Source: Chloroflexota bacterium
Lineage (GTDB): Bacteria > Chloroflexota > Anaerolineae > Anaerolineales > UBA4823
Reading direction: 5' to 3'
DNA: 58,953 bases
Assembly: GCA_020349245.1 (NCBI GenBank)
Contig: CP070764.1
Span: forward strand, 3,574,616 to 3,633,568
The notes beneath the pieces are model-generated. The model searched no databases. It saw nothing but the letters and a program-made list of their open reading frames with translations, and was not told the origin of the DNA. Of the stretch, positions 44,076 through 52,762 are shown piece after piece; positions within the stretch are counted from its first letter, which is position 1, and every line of letters begins with the position of its first letter. Both the position numbers and the translations under genes were made by a program.

Positions 44076-44850
44076 GGGTAAATACTGAGATTTCTGGCGA
44101 GCATTGATAGCGTATTTTCAGCCAGCTGGTTCCAATGCCTCGGTTCGTGTATAAAACCATTCCATCAACCTGGTACCTCCCGGATGGATATTTTCTTCCG
44201 AGTGGCGGCAGGTATAAATTTCCCAGATGAGGCAAGCAAATTTGACCGCCATGGGTATGGCCAGAAATTTGCATGTCAAATTTACCTCTTTTGGAACTGA
44301 CATCCGCAAAATCAGGTACATGGGACAGCAAAATTGCTGAATTTCCATCATCGGGAATTTGGCTGATGACATTATCGAGATCATCATTCCTGGTTAACCG
44401 ATCATCTATCCCTGCCAAGTAAAGCAAGCAACCATCGCGTTCGATGGGGAGTACCTGGTTTCGTAATTCGATGATACCGCTTCTCTTCAAGATTTCCCTG
44501 ATTTTCTTTGGATTTGTATAATGGTCATGGTTTCCAAGGACTGCGACGACGCAATCCTGGACCCTGATTCTGGAAAATGCTGCGCTCATGGCATGCGCAA
44601 ACCTGTCCGGGTGAGCATTGACAAAATCCCCCGTTATAGCGACCAGATCCGGTGCAGTCGCATTCAGGATGTCAATGATGTGGGATAAGTCCTCCCCGTT
44701 AATCCATGTTCCAAGATGGAAATCACTGATCTGAGCAATGCGATAACCGTCAAACCTTGGTGATAATCTGGGAAGGGATATAGATAATTCTTCAATAACG
44801 ATTTTGCGTGGATCGAACTTCAAATCCCTGAAAATATTACCCATACTCAT
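44065..44850 (-). CDS. Calcineurin-type metallophosphoesterase
   Basis: 261 aa. All five metal-binding blocks are present: AQISDFHLGTW, VAITGDFVNAHP, VLGNHDHYTNP, LLSHVPDF and GHTHGGQICLPHLG. The enzyme would hydrolyse a phosphoester with two metal ions; the YaeI-like family is usually membrane-peripheral and of unknown natural substrate. No membrane helix is seen here. It lies downstream of mrfB, 101 nt away, but is not obviously in the same operon. Confidence 0.94.
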   Translation of the reverse strand: MSMGNIFRDLKFDPRKIVIEELSISLPRLSPRFDGYRIAQISDFHLGTWINGEDLSHIIDILNATAPDLVAITGDFVNAHPDRFAHAMSAAFSRIRVQDCVVAVLGNHDHYTNPKKIREILKRSGIIELRNQVLPIERDGCLLYLAGIDDRLTRNDDLDNVISQIPDDGNSAILLSHVPDFADVSSKRGKFDMQISGHTHGGQICLPHLGNLYLPPLGRKYPSGRYQVDGMVLYTNRGIGTSWLKIRYQCSPEISVFTLSS

Positions 44851-44951
44851 ATCCGGATGGCTGAGATTTATGAACTGAAGGTAGCAGTATACCGAAAAGA
44901 GGTAATCAGTAATAGATCACATCTTCTTGGGGAATTGTCGAACCTGAATGA

Positions 44952-46175
44952 TTATAAGTGAGACTTTCGAAAAAGCCTGTCAAGACGATGTTTGAATTTC
45001 GGATGCCAAATAGCGCGATTAAGTTGATTTGTTGTGGTGGAGTTGATCACTTTTATCGCAAGCTCTGTCCAGTGTATTGCCTGAGAAAAATCCTTGAATT
45101 TGTGTTCGAAAGCTTTGGCAAGTTCTTCAAATGCATAAATTTCATCCAATTCTGTTGCCTGCTGCCACAATTCTATTGAAATCTCAAGGTTCTCCCGGCG
45201 TTTTTCCATGAAAGACCATTGATAGATCGCTTTTCGCTGGATATTTGAAGGTAAATCGAAATTTAAACCTTTGGCATAACACTTCGCAGCTGAATCAAGA
45301 TCTCCGATGTCTTCAAAGACTCTTCCCATGGAGATCAAGTCAACGCCATGATCGACCAAACCTCCATGAGGATCATCTAGCATCAGTGAAATGTGGTTAA
45401 GCAGGGTTGCCAAGGAAAGAATATCCATGGCGTTGTGGTATAGCACCTTGGTCAAAGGACGTGCGTCGCCGGTTTTAATATAATCAAAGTAAATCGTTGG
45501 AACCATCCACCCAGGGATGTCCTCCTCAGTTCTTCGCAGACCGAGGATATTCTCTTCGATCGACCCCAAGGTGCGGCTTTCCAAACGATCGCGCCATAGA
45601 CGGCGTGCAAGGTGCAGCAGGTCAATGTGGGCATACGAATTGAGTGGGGAGAATTCACCATTCAGGATAAAGCGAGAGTTTAAAAGCGGGACATCGAATG
45701 TTTTTCCATTATAGGTAACCAAAACAGCAGCGTCAGATAGGGCTCCGAGAACGGCAGCCAGCTGAGCCGGTTCCTCGAACGGGTCACGCATAAAATATTG
45801 CGATAAATGAAAACCACCGGTTGAATATCTGCCAATACCGATCAAGAACGCAAAGGTTCCCGCGCCTCCGGCAAGGCCAGAAGTTTCGGTATCTAGGAAC
45901 AGGAAAGATTCTGATGCTAAATTGACCAGCTCCGGATCCCTGATCCAGGAGCTTAAATTTGTCAAGGAAGCTGAAAATTCAAAAGTTTGCTTCTCATCGC
46001 GGGGATCAACCGTGTATTGGTTTTCGACTAAAAATGCCTCTCCATACGGAGTCACAACCTCCCGGCCTTCAACAACTCTCTCGATGGGATATTTTGGGGA
46101 TTTTGTGCTGGGTTTTACCCCATCTGGACCGATATTTACACCTAAAGCTTTTAATTTTTCTGCAAGTGAAGACAT
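44952..46175 (-). CDS. mrfB: MrfB (YprB)-like RNase H-fold 3'-5' DNA exonuclease
   Basis: 407 aa. Residues 90-260 are a DnaQ/RNase-H-like domain: FLFLDTETSGLAGG carries the DxE motif, followed by DAAVLVTYNGKTFDVPLL (DEDDh-type Asp), and HNAMDILSLATL near residue 250 supplies the late His-x4-Asp. The C-terminal part (about 275-400) is helical with TPR-like repeats (GDLDSAAKCYAKGL, ...EELAKAFEHKF). This is the layout of Bacillus YprB/MrfB, the exonuclease that works with the MrfA helicase in repair of mitomycin-type crosslinks. It lies 54 nt after mrfA on the same strand. Confidence 0.9.
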   Translation of the reverse strand: MSSLAEKLKALGVNIGPDGVKPSTKSPKYPIERVVEGREVVTPYGEAFLVENQYTVDPRDEKQTFEFSASLTNLSSWIRDPELVNLASESFLFLDTETSGLAGGAGTFAFLIGIGRYSTGGFHLSQYFMRDPFEEPAQLAAVLGALSDAAVLVTYNGKTFDVPLLNSRFILNGEFSPLNSYAHIDLLHLARRLWRDRLESRTLGSIEENILGLRRTEEDIPGWMVPTIYFDYIKTGDARPLTKVLYHNAMDILSLATLLNHISLMLDDPHGGLVDHGVDLISMGRVFEDIGDLDSAAKCYAKGLNFDLPSNIQRKAIYQWSFMEKRRENLEISIELWQQATELDEIYAFEELAKAFEHKFKDFSQAIHWTELAIKVINSTTTNQLNRAIWHPKFKHRLDRLFRKSHL

Positions 46176-46229
46176 ATTAATTAAATTAATCTTTGTTGAC
46201 TGCAGGCTATCCCAGGTTGGACTTATCGC

Positions 46230-48836
46230 TCATGAATTTATATTGCGTTCCTTCAACAGAGCGATTAGCGCTGAGGTTTCTTTTTTTCCTCCAATGCCAA
46301 TTTCTCCCGCTGGACCTACACAGGATGGGCAGCCATCACGGCATTTACATGATTCAACCACATCAGATGCACTCAGTACCAAGGAATTATGGATCTCGAA
46401 CAACCTTTGGGAAAATCCAATCCCAGCTGGAATACGTTCAAATAGAACGATCGCTGGATTTCCATGGGCTATTTGAGACTGGGGTTCTGAGTATACTCCA
46501 AGATCTCTTGAATCACACATCAAGAATAAAGGTGCGATATTGTTTAATAAATATGCCAATCCGGATAACCCGCTACGCAGCTTGACGACCGTTTCAACCC
46601 GGCGATGGCAAGTTGGGCATAACGTGATGAGGTTCTGTAGTTGGTTTGCTTCTAGAAATGATTGAAATTGCCGAAATGGGGTTTTGTGATGGACATCATG
46701 TTCACGTTCAATTTCCGAATTCCCGCATACCTGACACTGATAATTATCACGCGCGCGAGCAAGGTTCCGTTGTTCGATCCAATTTGAGCCGTATCTATTC
46801 GGATCGCTGCTCCACAAACCATTCTGGCGGAGTTGTTCAACAGTCTCTTGGTCGATTGACAACCAAAAACCCATCGTATGGAGCTCTTGTTGCGGTAGAT
46901 CCAGATCTCCAAATCCAAGCTGCTCGTGGGTAAACCATTTCACCTGGCGGAAACCAGTTACCTTGGAGATAACTGAGACCTCACCATAAGAAATCTCACC
47001 ACCGCGGACTGCTTGATTTGCGAAAATTGCGATCGTTTCTATGCTTGTATTTACTTTGGGAACAGTGTAGTAGTCAACATCAGTGGGTTGCAACCTTGCA
47101 ATGCCTTTTTCGAGATCAAGGGAAGTTACCAGGAACATTTCCGATTCTTGAAGATAAATTGCATGTGGGTGAACCAACCAAGAACTGCTTTCATAATCAA
47201 CCTCTCCAATAGTCACCCAGGATTCCTCCTGGGGGATTTGAATTAAAATCTTCATTGGGGAAGCTACCCGCAAGGATATGTTGTCTGCTGGATAACGGTC
47301 TGCCAGCCAGAAGTATTTTCCGCCAGATTCGTGGGCAACACCTTCTGCAATGAGTAACTCAAAAAATTCCTGCACCTGTTCTGGAGTTAATTCTCCAAAA
47401 TTTTCGCCAGCTTGGAAAGGTAACTCAAATAGGGCGCAGCGCAGATGGGCGAGGAGGATTAGAAGATTGTCCGGGTTGATTAAAGCCTTTTCCGGAGACC
47501 GATCAAAGAAATATCCTGGATTATGAGCAAGAAATTGATCAAGTGGGCTGGAGGAAGCAACCATGACCACCAGGGAGGGATCATCGCCTCTACCAGCTCG
47601 TCCTGCCTGCTGCCAAGTAGAAGCGATTGAACCTGGGTATCCTGCAAGTATCGAAGCCCCCATGGCTCCGATATCAATGCCTAATTCGAGAGCATTGGTT
47701 GCCACGACTGTTTTTACCTTCCCAGTACGCAATCCAGCCTCAATCGCTCTCCGTTCAGCGGGTAAATAGCCACTCCGGTATCCCCGTATTGATTTAATGT
47801 TATTGATGATTTCGGATCGATTTACGGATTGATTCCATCTACCGGATGGAAGACTTTGACGAAGATAAGTTAAAATCAATTCGATATTTCGTCTGGATCT
47901 GCCGAATATTATGGTCTGTATATCGTAATAAAATAAATCTTCGGCGAGTCTGACACTCTCCAGTAATGAGCTTCTTCTCAATCCCAGATCTTCGTTAACG
48001 ATGGGTGGATTGTAGATAATGAAATTGGTCTTCCCACGGGAAGAACCGTCTTGATCGACCAATTGGACTGGTTCCTCAATTAATTTTCTGCCTAATTCAA
48101 CCGGGTTGGCAATCGTTGCAGAGGTGAGAAAAAATTGCGGGTTTGAACCATAAAAATCAGTAATCCTCCTCAGTCTGCGGAAGACATTCGCTACATGTGA
48201 TCCGAATACTCCTCGGTAGGCATGGATTTCATCAATAACGATAAACTTTAGGTTTGCAAAGAATTCAGCCCAGCGCGTGTGGTGGGGAAGGATACCCATG
48301 TGGAGCATATCTGGATTGGATAAAATGATGCGCGCATGCTCACGAATTTTCGGCCTGTCCTTTTGTTTGGTATCACCATCATACACCCCGATCTTTATTG
48401 AGTGGATAAGTTGGTTTGAAGACTGTGGCAGATTTATATGGGTATTCAGTTCACTTATCCCCTCAAGCGTGATCGACAATTCATTGAATTGATCCTGACT
48501 CAATGCCTTGGTTGGAAAAATATAGAGTGCTCTTGCTTTTTCGTCGCGGAGCAATGCATCCAGAATTGGCAGATTATAAGCAAAGGATTTGCCGCTGGCA
48601 GTCCCGGTAGCTAGAATCACATTTTCACTTTTCTTGGTATGATTCCAGGTAGATAATTGATGCTCGTACAAGGAACTTATCCCACGCTGATCCAATATCT
48701 TGACCAGCGCAGGATGCATGTCTTCAGGAAAAGATGTGAGCCTGGCAAATCGGGCATCGATATTACGCCATTCTGTGATATTTGAATAGATTGTGGACTC
48801 TGCGCGCCAGTGGCTGAGTAATTGATTTAAACTCAT
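46230..48836 (-). CDS. mrfA: MrfA (YprA/DUF1998)-like DEAD-box helicase with an HNH domain
   Basis: 868 aa from ATG at 48834-48836 (TTG at 48848 would overlap the upstream gene). Helicase domain 1 (about 50-250) has ATGTASGKSFAYNLP (Walker A), FPTKAL, IIDEIHAYRG (DEIH box) and TSATIANP. Domain 2 (about 280-440) has VATNALELGIDIGA and QQAGRAGRGD. A compact HNH motif sits at about residues 690-750: CQVCGN, EHDVHHKTPF, LITLCPTCHRR. The C-terminus has the DUF1998 four-Cys cluster CKCRDGCPSC near 832-841, the likely Fe-S or zinc site. MrfA is a 3'-5' helicase that feeds MrfB. The HNH part is not in the classical MrfA I know. Confidence 0.92.
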   Translation of the reverse strand: MSLNQLLSHWRAESTIYSNITEWRNIDARFARLTSFPEDMHPALVKILDQRGISSLYEHQLSTWNHTKKSENVILATGTASGKSFAYNLPILDALLRDEKARALYIFPTKALSQDQFNELSITLEGISELNTHINLPQSSNQLIHSIKIGVYDGDTKQKDRPKIREHARIILSNPDMLHMGILPHHTRWAEFFANLKFIVIDEIHAYRGVFGSHVANVFRRLRRITDFYGSNPQFFLTSATIANPVELGRKLIEEPVQLVDQDGSSRGKTNFIIYNPPIVNEDLGLRRSSLLESVRLAEDLFYYDIQTIIFGRSRRNIELILTYLRQSLPSGRWNQSVNRSEIINNIKSIRGYRSGYLPAERRAIEAGLRTGKVKTVVATNALELGIDIGAMGASILAGYPGSIASTWQQAGRAGRGDDPSLVVMVASSSPLDQFLAHNPGYFFDRSPEKALINPDNLLILLAHLRCALFELPFQAGENFGELTPEQVQEFFELLIAEGVAHESGGKYFWLADRYPADNISLRVASPMKILIQIPQEESWVTIGEVDYESSSWLVHPHAIYLQESEMFLVTSLDLEKGIARLQPTDVDYYTVPKVNTSIETIAIFANQAVRGGEISYGEVSVISKVTGFRQVKWFTHEQLGFGDLDLPQQELHTMGFWLSIDQETVEQLRQNGLWSSDPNRYGSNWIEQRNLARARDNYQCQVCGNSEIEREHDVHHKTPFRQFQSFLEANQLQNLITLCPTCHRRVETVVKLRSGLSGLAYLLNNIAPLFLMCDSRDLGVYSEPQSQIAHGNPAIVLFERIPAGIGFSQRLFEIHNSLVLSASDVVESCKCRDGCPSCVGPAGEIGIGGKKETSALIALLKERNINS

Positions 48837-48840
48837 GGAA

Positions 48841-50457
48841 TTAACCAATAATCGAAAAACTTTTAGCTAATAAATTCTTATAACTGGTCACCTCGGAAGT
48901 CCAGCGATTGTTATCCCAGTTGAGTTCTTCCTGAACAATTGATTTTACCTGGTCAATTACAGATAATCCGCCACCAGGGAGAATATTCCCAATTCTTACT
49001 CTCCTTAAAAGTAAATCCTCGAGATGAAGGATGCCTTCGTATTTTGCTGCCCAACGAATTTCTGCCCATAAATTTCCTGATTTTTCAATCGGTAATAATT
49101 CACTGTGAGTAGCCAATTCGACGAGCTGTCTGGAATCCTGACCATAGCGTCCGATGAGCCTTATTGCCTCTCGCGTTTGAAGTGGGGTGTCAATTAGTAA
49201 TTTCAGGTCAGGTGGAGAGGTGACCGGAGGTTGATTATCAATTCCATGAAATTCCGGGATTTTTCTCTTTAACAGATTGAGCGCTTGATGGGCGATTAAA
49301 TGAAAGGTGGTTAGTTTCCCACCGATGACGGTAAGCAGTCCATCATTATACAGAAATAGATGTTCCCTTGATTCTTTTGAGGGATCTTTTTTACCTGTGT
49401 CTACTACAGATCGAATTCCTGAAAATGTTGATTGAATATCAGCTTCAATTAAGTTTAATGAGGGAAAACTGAAATTTACGACCTGCAGGAGGTATGCAAC
49501 CTCCTCTGGACTGATAGCCGGATCGGTTTCCATTTTTTTTCTGTAATCTACATCTGTAGTCCCGACCAGCGTCACACCTTCCCAGGGAAAAGTAAACACA
49601 GGACGTTTATCTTTTGGATGCCAGATGCTGATTGCCCGGGTGAGAGGCAACTTCTCTGCAGAAAAGACAAGATGACTGCCTCTTAACCTTCGAATTCTCG
49701 GTATTCGCTTTACGGGAAAAGTTCCGGGATGATTCTCTTCTTCAAATAATTCATCCACCCAAGCACCAGTAGCATTAATCACTGCCTTAGCATGGACAGG
49801 TTTTTCTTCGTAATTATTAGCTGAGGCCATGTCCCGAACGACAACTCCGACTACTTTGCCCGATCTGGAATGCAAGATCCTTTCGACTCGGGCATAATTG
49901 AGTGCATATCCTCCCCTGCGAACACCTTCTTTGATCGTCCGTAGAACGAGGCGGGCGTCATCGGTTAATGCATCAAGAAATCGATACCCCCCGATCAAAT
50001 CTTCTGAATTAAGATTTGGGCACAGGTCGAGTAGTTTCTCGGCAGGATAATATTTGTGACTCCATTTAAAAGCAAACAAATCGTATAAGGTTAAACCTAG
50101 GCCGAGAGCCCACATCGGGATTCTATCCCGCTTGTAGCTAGCAATTATGAATCCAATTTGATTGATTAAACCCCGACCTTCGTGGAGCAGTCTTTCTCTT
50201 TCTCGAACTGAATGGTAGGTTATCCCGATCTGTCCATTTCGAAGATATCGGAAGCCGCCATGGACAAGTTTTGATGAACGGCTGGAAGTACCAGATGCGA
50301 AATCATTCGCTTCTAATAACAAGGTTCGGAAACCGGCCCGAACAGCCTCCAAGAAAATCCCACCCCCGGTTATACCCCCACCAATGACGATCAAATCATA
50401 ATTCTGGTCGAGAGCAGACCAGATTTCATCTCGCCAACCAGGACTCCAATTGATCAT
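48841..50457 (-). CDS. FAD-dependent glycerol-3-phosphate dehydrogenase (GlpD-like, copy 1)
   Basis: 538 aa from the ATG at 50455-50457, chosen for AAGGA 5 nt upstream; the open frame extends to 50478. The FAD motif is DLIVIGGGITGGGIFLEAVRA near residue 20. SSRSSKLVHGGFRYLRN and FTFPWEGVTLVGTTDVDYR are the GlpD signatures, and the C-terminal DAO_C domain begins near residue 400. It oxidises sn-glycerol-3-phosphate to DHAP and passes electrons to the membrane. It is the second such enzyme in this run; the gene directly follows the AGPS-like gene (31 nt) and precedes mrfA (4 nt). Confidence 0.93.
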   Translation of the reverse strand: MINWSPGWRDEIWSALDQNYDLIVIGGGITGGGIFLEAVRAGFRTLLLEANDFASGTSSRSSKLVHGGFRYLRNGQIGITYHSVRERERLLHEGRGLINQIGFIIASYKRDRIPMWALGLGLTLYDLFAFKWSHKYYPAEKLLDLCPNLNSEDLIGGYRFLDALTDDARLVLRTIKEGVRRGGYALNYARVERILHSRSGKVVGVVVRDMASANNYEEKPVHAKAVINATGAWVDELFEEENHPGTFPVKRIPRIRRLRGSHLVFSAEKLPLTRAISIWHPKDKRPVFTFPWEGVTLVGTTDVDYRKKMETDPAISPEEVAYLLQVVNFSFPSLNLIEADIQSTFSGIRSVVDTGKKDPSKESREHLFLYNDGLLTVIGGKLTTFHLIAHQALNLLKRKIPEFHGIDNQPPVTSPPDLKLLIDTPLQTREAIRLIGRYGQDSRQLVELATHSELLPIEKSGNLWAEIRWAAKYEGILHLEDLLLRRVRIGNILPGGGLSVIDQVKSIVQEELNWDNNRWTSEVTSYKNLLAKSFSIIG

Positions 50458-50488
50458 ACTTATCCTTATTCCTATCAAAATCTCTATT

Positions 50489-52105
50489 TCAAATCAGCTG
50501 CTGAAGTTTATCACCTCGAAATAACACTCCAGGATTCAGGAGATTTTTCGGATCTAAAGATTTACCGATCTCGGTAAGAAGATCCACCCCCAAATCACCT
50601 TTTTCACGGGAAAGGAAATCCGCATGGTCACGCCCAACGCCATGCTGGTGGCTTATTGTCCCTCCCCAGGTCAAGATTACTTCGCTAGCGGCATTTTTCA
50701 TCACCTGCCAGTGTTGAAGCATCTCATCTGGATCCTGCGTTCTTCGAAAGATAAAGGTGATATAGATACTGGCTCCAGTCGCATAAACATGAGATAGGTG
50801 GCCGAAAACAAGAACTTTCTCATCTAACTTTTCACTCGCTGTCTCGATGGCTGAGATCAATTCATTTTTTAATTGGTCCACTTTATTCCAAGGAACTGCT
50901 GTTTCCAAGGTGTCTAGGGCATATCCTGCTTCGCAGAGAGAATTTCGTAGATAAGGAACCAGAAATCGTGATTTCTGCCAGGAGCGACCGATAAATTTTC
51001 CAGTGGAAAGACCGCCAGATTTCCTGCAAATTCGAGTGGCTGTCTCCTTAGCTTTTACTGCGGTTTTCCTGTTTCCTGTTACTCCGACAAGGAGTAAACA
51101 ACGCTTCTGATCATAGCCAATTTTCTCTAATCCATAACTAGCCCAGCTGACTAAGTTATCTTGACCAGAAAGTAAGAGTGTGGTTTGAGTCTCTTGGGAA
51201 TCACTCAAGCGAATCATCGATAATTGGACATGGTCACTAATTAATTTGCGAACCGCAGTTAGACCACCCTGCCATTCCTTGAATATATAACCGTAAAATT
51301 CTTCAAAATCAGGTAATGGTTTTATGGCAACAATTCCTCGAGTTAGAATACCAAAGCGTCCTTCGGAGCCCAAGACAAGGTGGCGGAGATCTGGACCTGC
51401 TGCACTTGCTGGGAAAGGTGGAAAACTGATCTCCCCTGTTGGCGTAATCAAATGCCCACCTCGAAATAAATCTTCAATTCGTCCATAATAAAATGATTGC
51501 TGTCCACTAGATCGTGTAGCAACCCAGCCTCCCAGGGTTGAATATTCAAAAGATTGTGGAAAATGCCCCAATGTATATCCATGCTTATTGAGATTCGATT
51601 CCAAAATTGGCCCACGGATACCCGCTTCGAAAGTGGCTAACAGACTGGCTTCATCCAAATCAAGCATCTTTTCCAATTTAGAAAGGTCGATTGTTAATAC
51701 CGGTGAGCTGGATTCAGGTGGATTGATATGACGGAGAACACTGGTTCCGCCACCATAGGGGATCAGGATAAAATGGTTATCTTCGGCAATTGTGAAGATT
51801 TCTTGGATTTGATTTTCCTGGATTGGATAAAAAACGCCATCAGGAAATGCGGGGATACGTCCAGATCGCAAAGAAATCCAGTCTGGAAGGCTTTGTCCAC
51901 AGGCGTGTCTCAACCTTTCTTCAGCATCTATCGATACGTTTTCGTGTTTATTTAGGCGGGATGCTGGTACTTGACTGATCATTGACTCAAGAGTTGCATC
52001 TTGGGCCGTGCATCCTTCACCAATGTAACCCTTGAGGTAATCCTTTGCAGATTCTGGAAGTGGGTAAATCGTTTCTTCCGATCCCCAACCATTCCATCTT
52101 TTCAT
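50489..52105 (-). CDS. Alkyldihydroxyacetonephosphate synthase (AGPS)-like FAD enzyme
   Basis: 538 aa. The N-terminus MKRWNGWG is the hallmark of AGPS. The FAD PP-loop is IPYGGGTSVLRH near residue 127, then GYTLGHFPQSFEYSTLGGWV and TRSSGQQSFYYG, GSEGRFGILTRGIVAIKPLP. Near the C-terminus GTISHQHGVGRDH replaces the HHH of human AGPS by HQH. AGPS exchanges the acyl group of acyl-DHAP for a fatty alcohol, forming ether lipids; the reaction is redox neutral. Many bacterial relatives have been annotated only as FAD-linked oxidases, and the substrate here is inferred. It lies between a TIR/DUF4062-like gene and a GlpD gene. Confidence 0.85.
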   Translation of the reverse strand: MKRWNGWGSEETIYPLPESAKDYLKGYIGEGCTAQDATLESMISQVPASRLNKHENVSIDAEERLRHACGQSLPDWISLRSGRIPAFPDGVFYPIQENQIQEIFTIAEDNHFILIPYGGGTSVLRHINPPESSSPVLTIDLSKLEKMLDLDEASLLATFEAGIRGPILESNLNKHGYTLGHFPQSFEYSTLGGWVATRSSGQQSFYYGRIEDLFRGGHLITPTGEISFPPFPASAAGPDLRHLVLGSEGRFGILTRGIVAIKPLPDFEEFYGYIFKEWQGGLTAVRKLISDHVQLSMIRLSDSQETQTTLLLSGQDNLVSWASYGLEKIGYDQKRCLLLVGVTGNRKTAVKAKETATRICRKSGGLSTGKFIGRSWQKSRFLVPYLRNSLCEAGYALDTLETAVPWNKVDQLKNELISAIETASEKLDEKVLVFGHLSHVYATGASIYITFIFRRTQDPDEMLQHWQVMKNAASEVILTWGGTISHQHGVGRDHADFLSREKGDLGVDLLTEIGKSLDPKNLLNPGVLFRGDKLQQLI

Positions 52106-52147
52106 AATATTTCCTGTTTTTACTCAACTCATAAACGAAGTTAGCAA

Positions 52148-52747
52148 TTAGCTTTCATTATCTTTATCTTTCTGGATCAAAACCCCGTTTTTGGGGAGGA
52201 AACGTTCTCTGGATAGAATGACACTATTTTCACCTATCTCACCAGTTATATTCTGAATTGGTTTTTCTTGCTGACCAGTTATTTCTTCAATGAATTGAGA
52301 TAGGAGTTCATATTCTTGGGGATTTAGTTTGTAGTAAACCGAGCGATCGAGGATTGCGCTACCGACATATTTCAAGGCTTGAATACGAAGTTCAGCCAGA
52401 TTGCTGAAATCTGCCCAGGATCGGTACTTAGAAAAAGTCCTGATGAAATTTTCCGCCGCCATAGTTCTTGAAATCCCTGTTTTCCTAAGCAATATTGGTT
52501 GTTTACCAGCCTCAGTGGATACATACCACTCAAATCCGATCGGGGCGCGGATATCCATGCCAAGGAGAAGTAGATGAAGGTCTGACACTATGAGGAAGCT
52601 TTGATCAACCTGCTTGTCTCGAATAGGGGAGAGCTTGATCTGCCACCCAAGGGTCACCGGTAATTCGGTCACCAACCGCGTAAGCAGCTCTCGTTCTAGA
52701 AGTAGGTCATTAGAAGCAGAAATATATAGTTTAAAAATATCAACCAT
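52148..52747 (-). CDS. Small DUF4062/TIR-like fold protein of unknown function
   Basis: 199 aa from the ATG at 52745-52747, which has AGGAGA 4 nt upstream; an ATG at 52762 overlaps the MFS stop. The N-terminus FKLYISASNDLLLERELLTRL resembles the start of DUF4062/TIR-like domains (strand, Ser-Asn/Asp, then helix with ER). The middle LLLLGMDIRAPIGFEWYVS has a Glu placed as in TIR-like folds, followed by the strand PILLRK. The C-terminus has no recognisable domain and no signal. Catalysis (NADase or otherwise) is not shown. It sits inside a glycerol-metabolism gene run, an unexpected place. Confidence 0.6.
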   Translation of the reverse strand: MVDIFKLYISASNDLLLERELLTRLVTELPVTLGWQIKLSPIRDKQVDQSFLIVSDLHLLLLGMDIRAPIGFEWYVSTEAGKQPILLRKTGISRTMAAENFIRTFSKYRSWADFSNLAELRIQALKYVGSAILDRSVYYKLNPQEYELLSQFIEEITGQQEKPIQNITGEIGENSVILSRERFLPKNGVLIQKDKDNES

Positions 52748-52762
52748 ACTTCTCCTGAACAT

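Noticed and set aside
46600..46760. HNH motif in MrfA considered as a homing endonuclease or intein
   Set aside because: The helicase frame is continuous, and no splicing-site residues or homing endonuclease repeats are seen around it.
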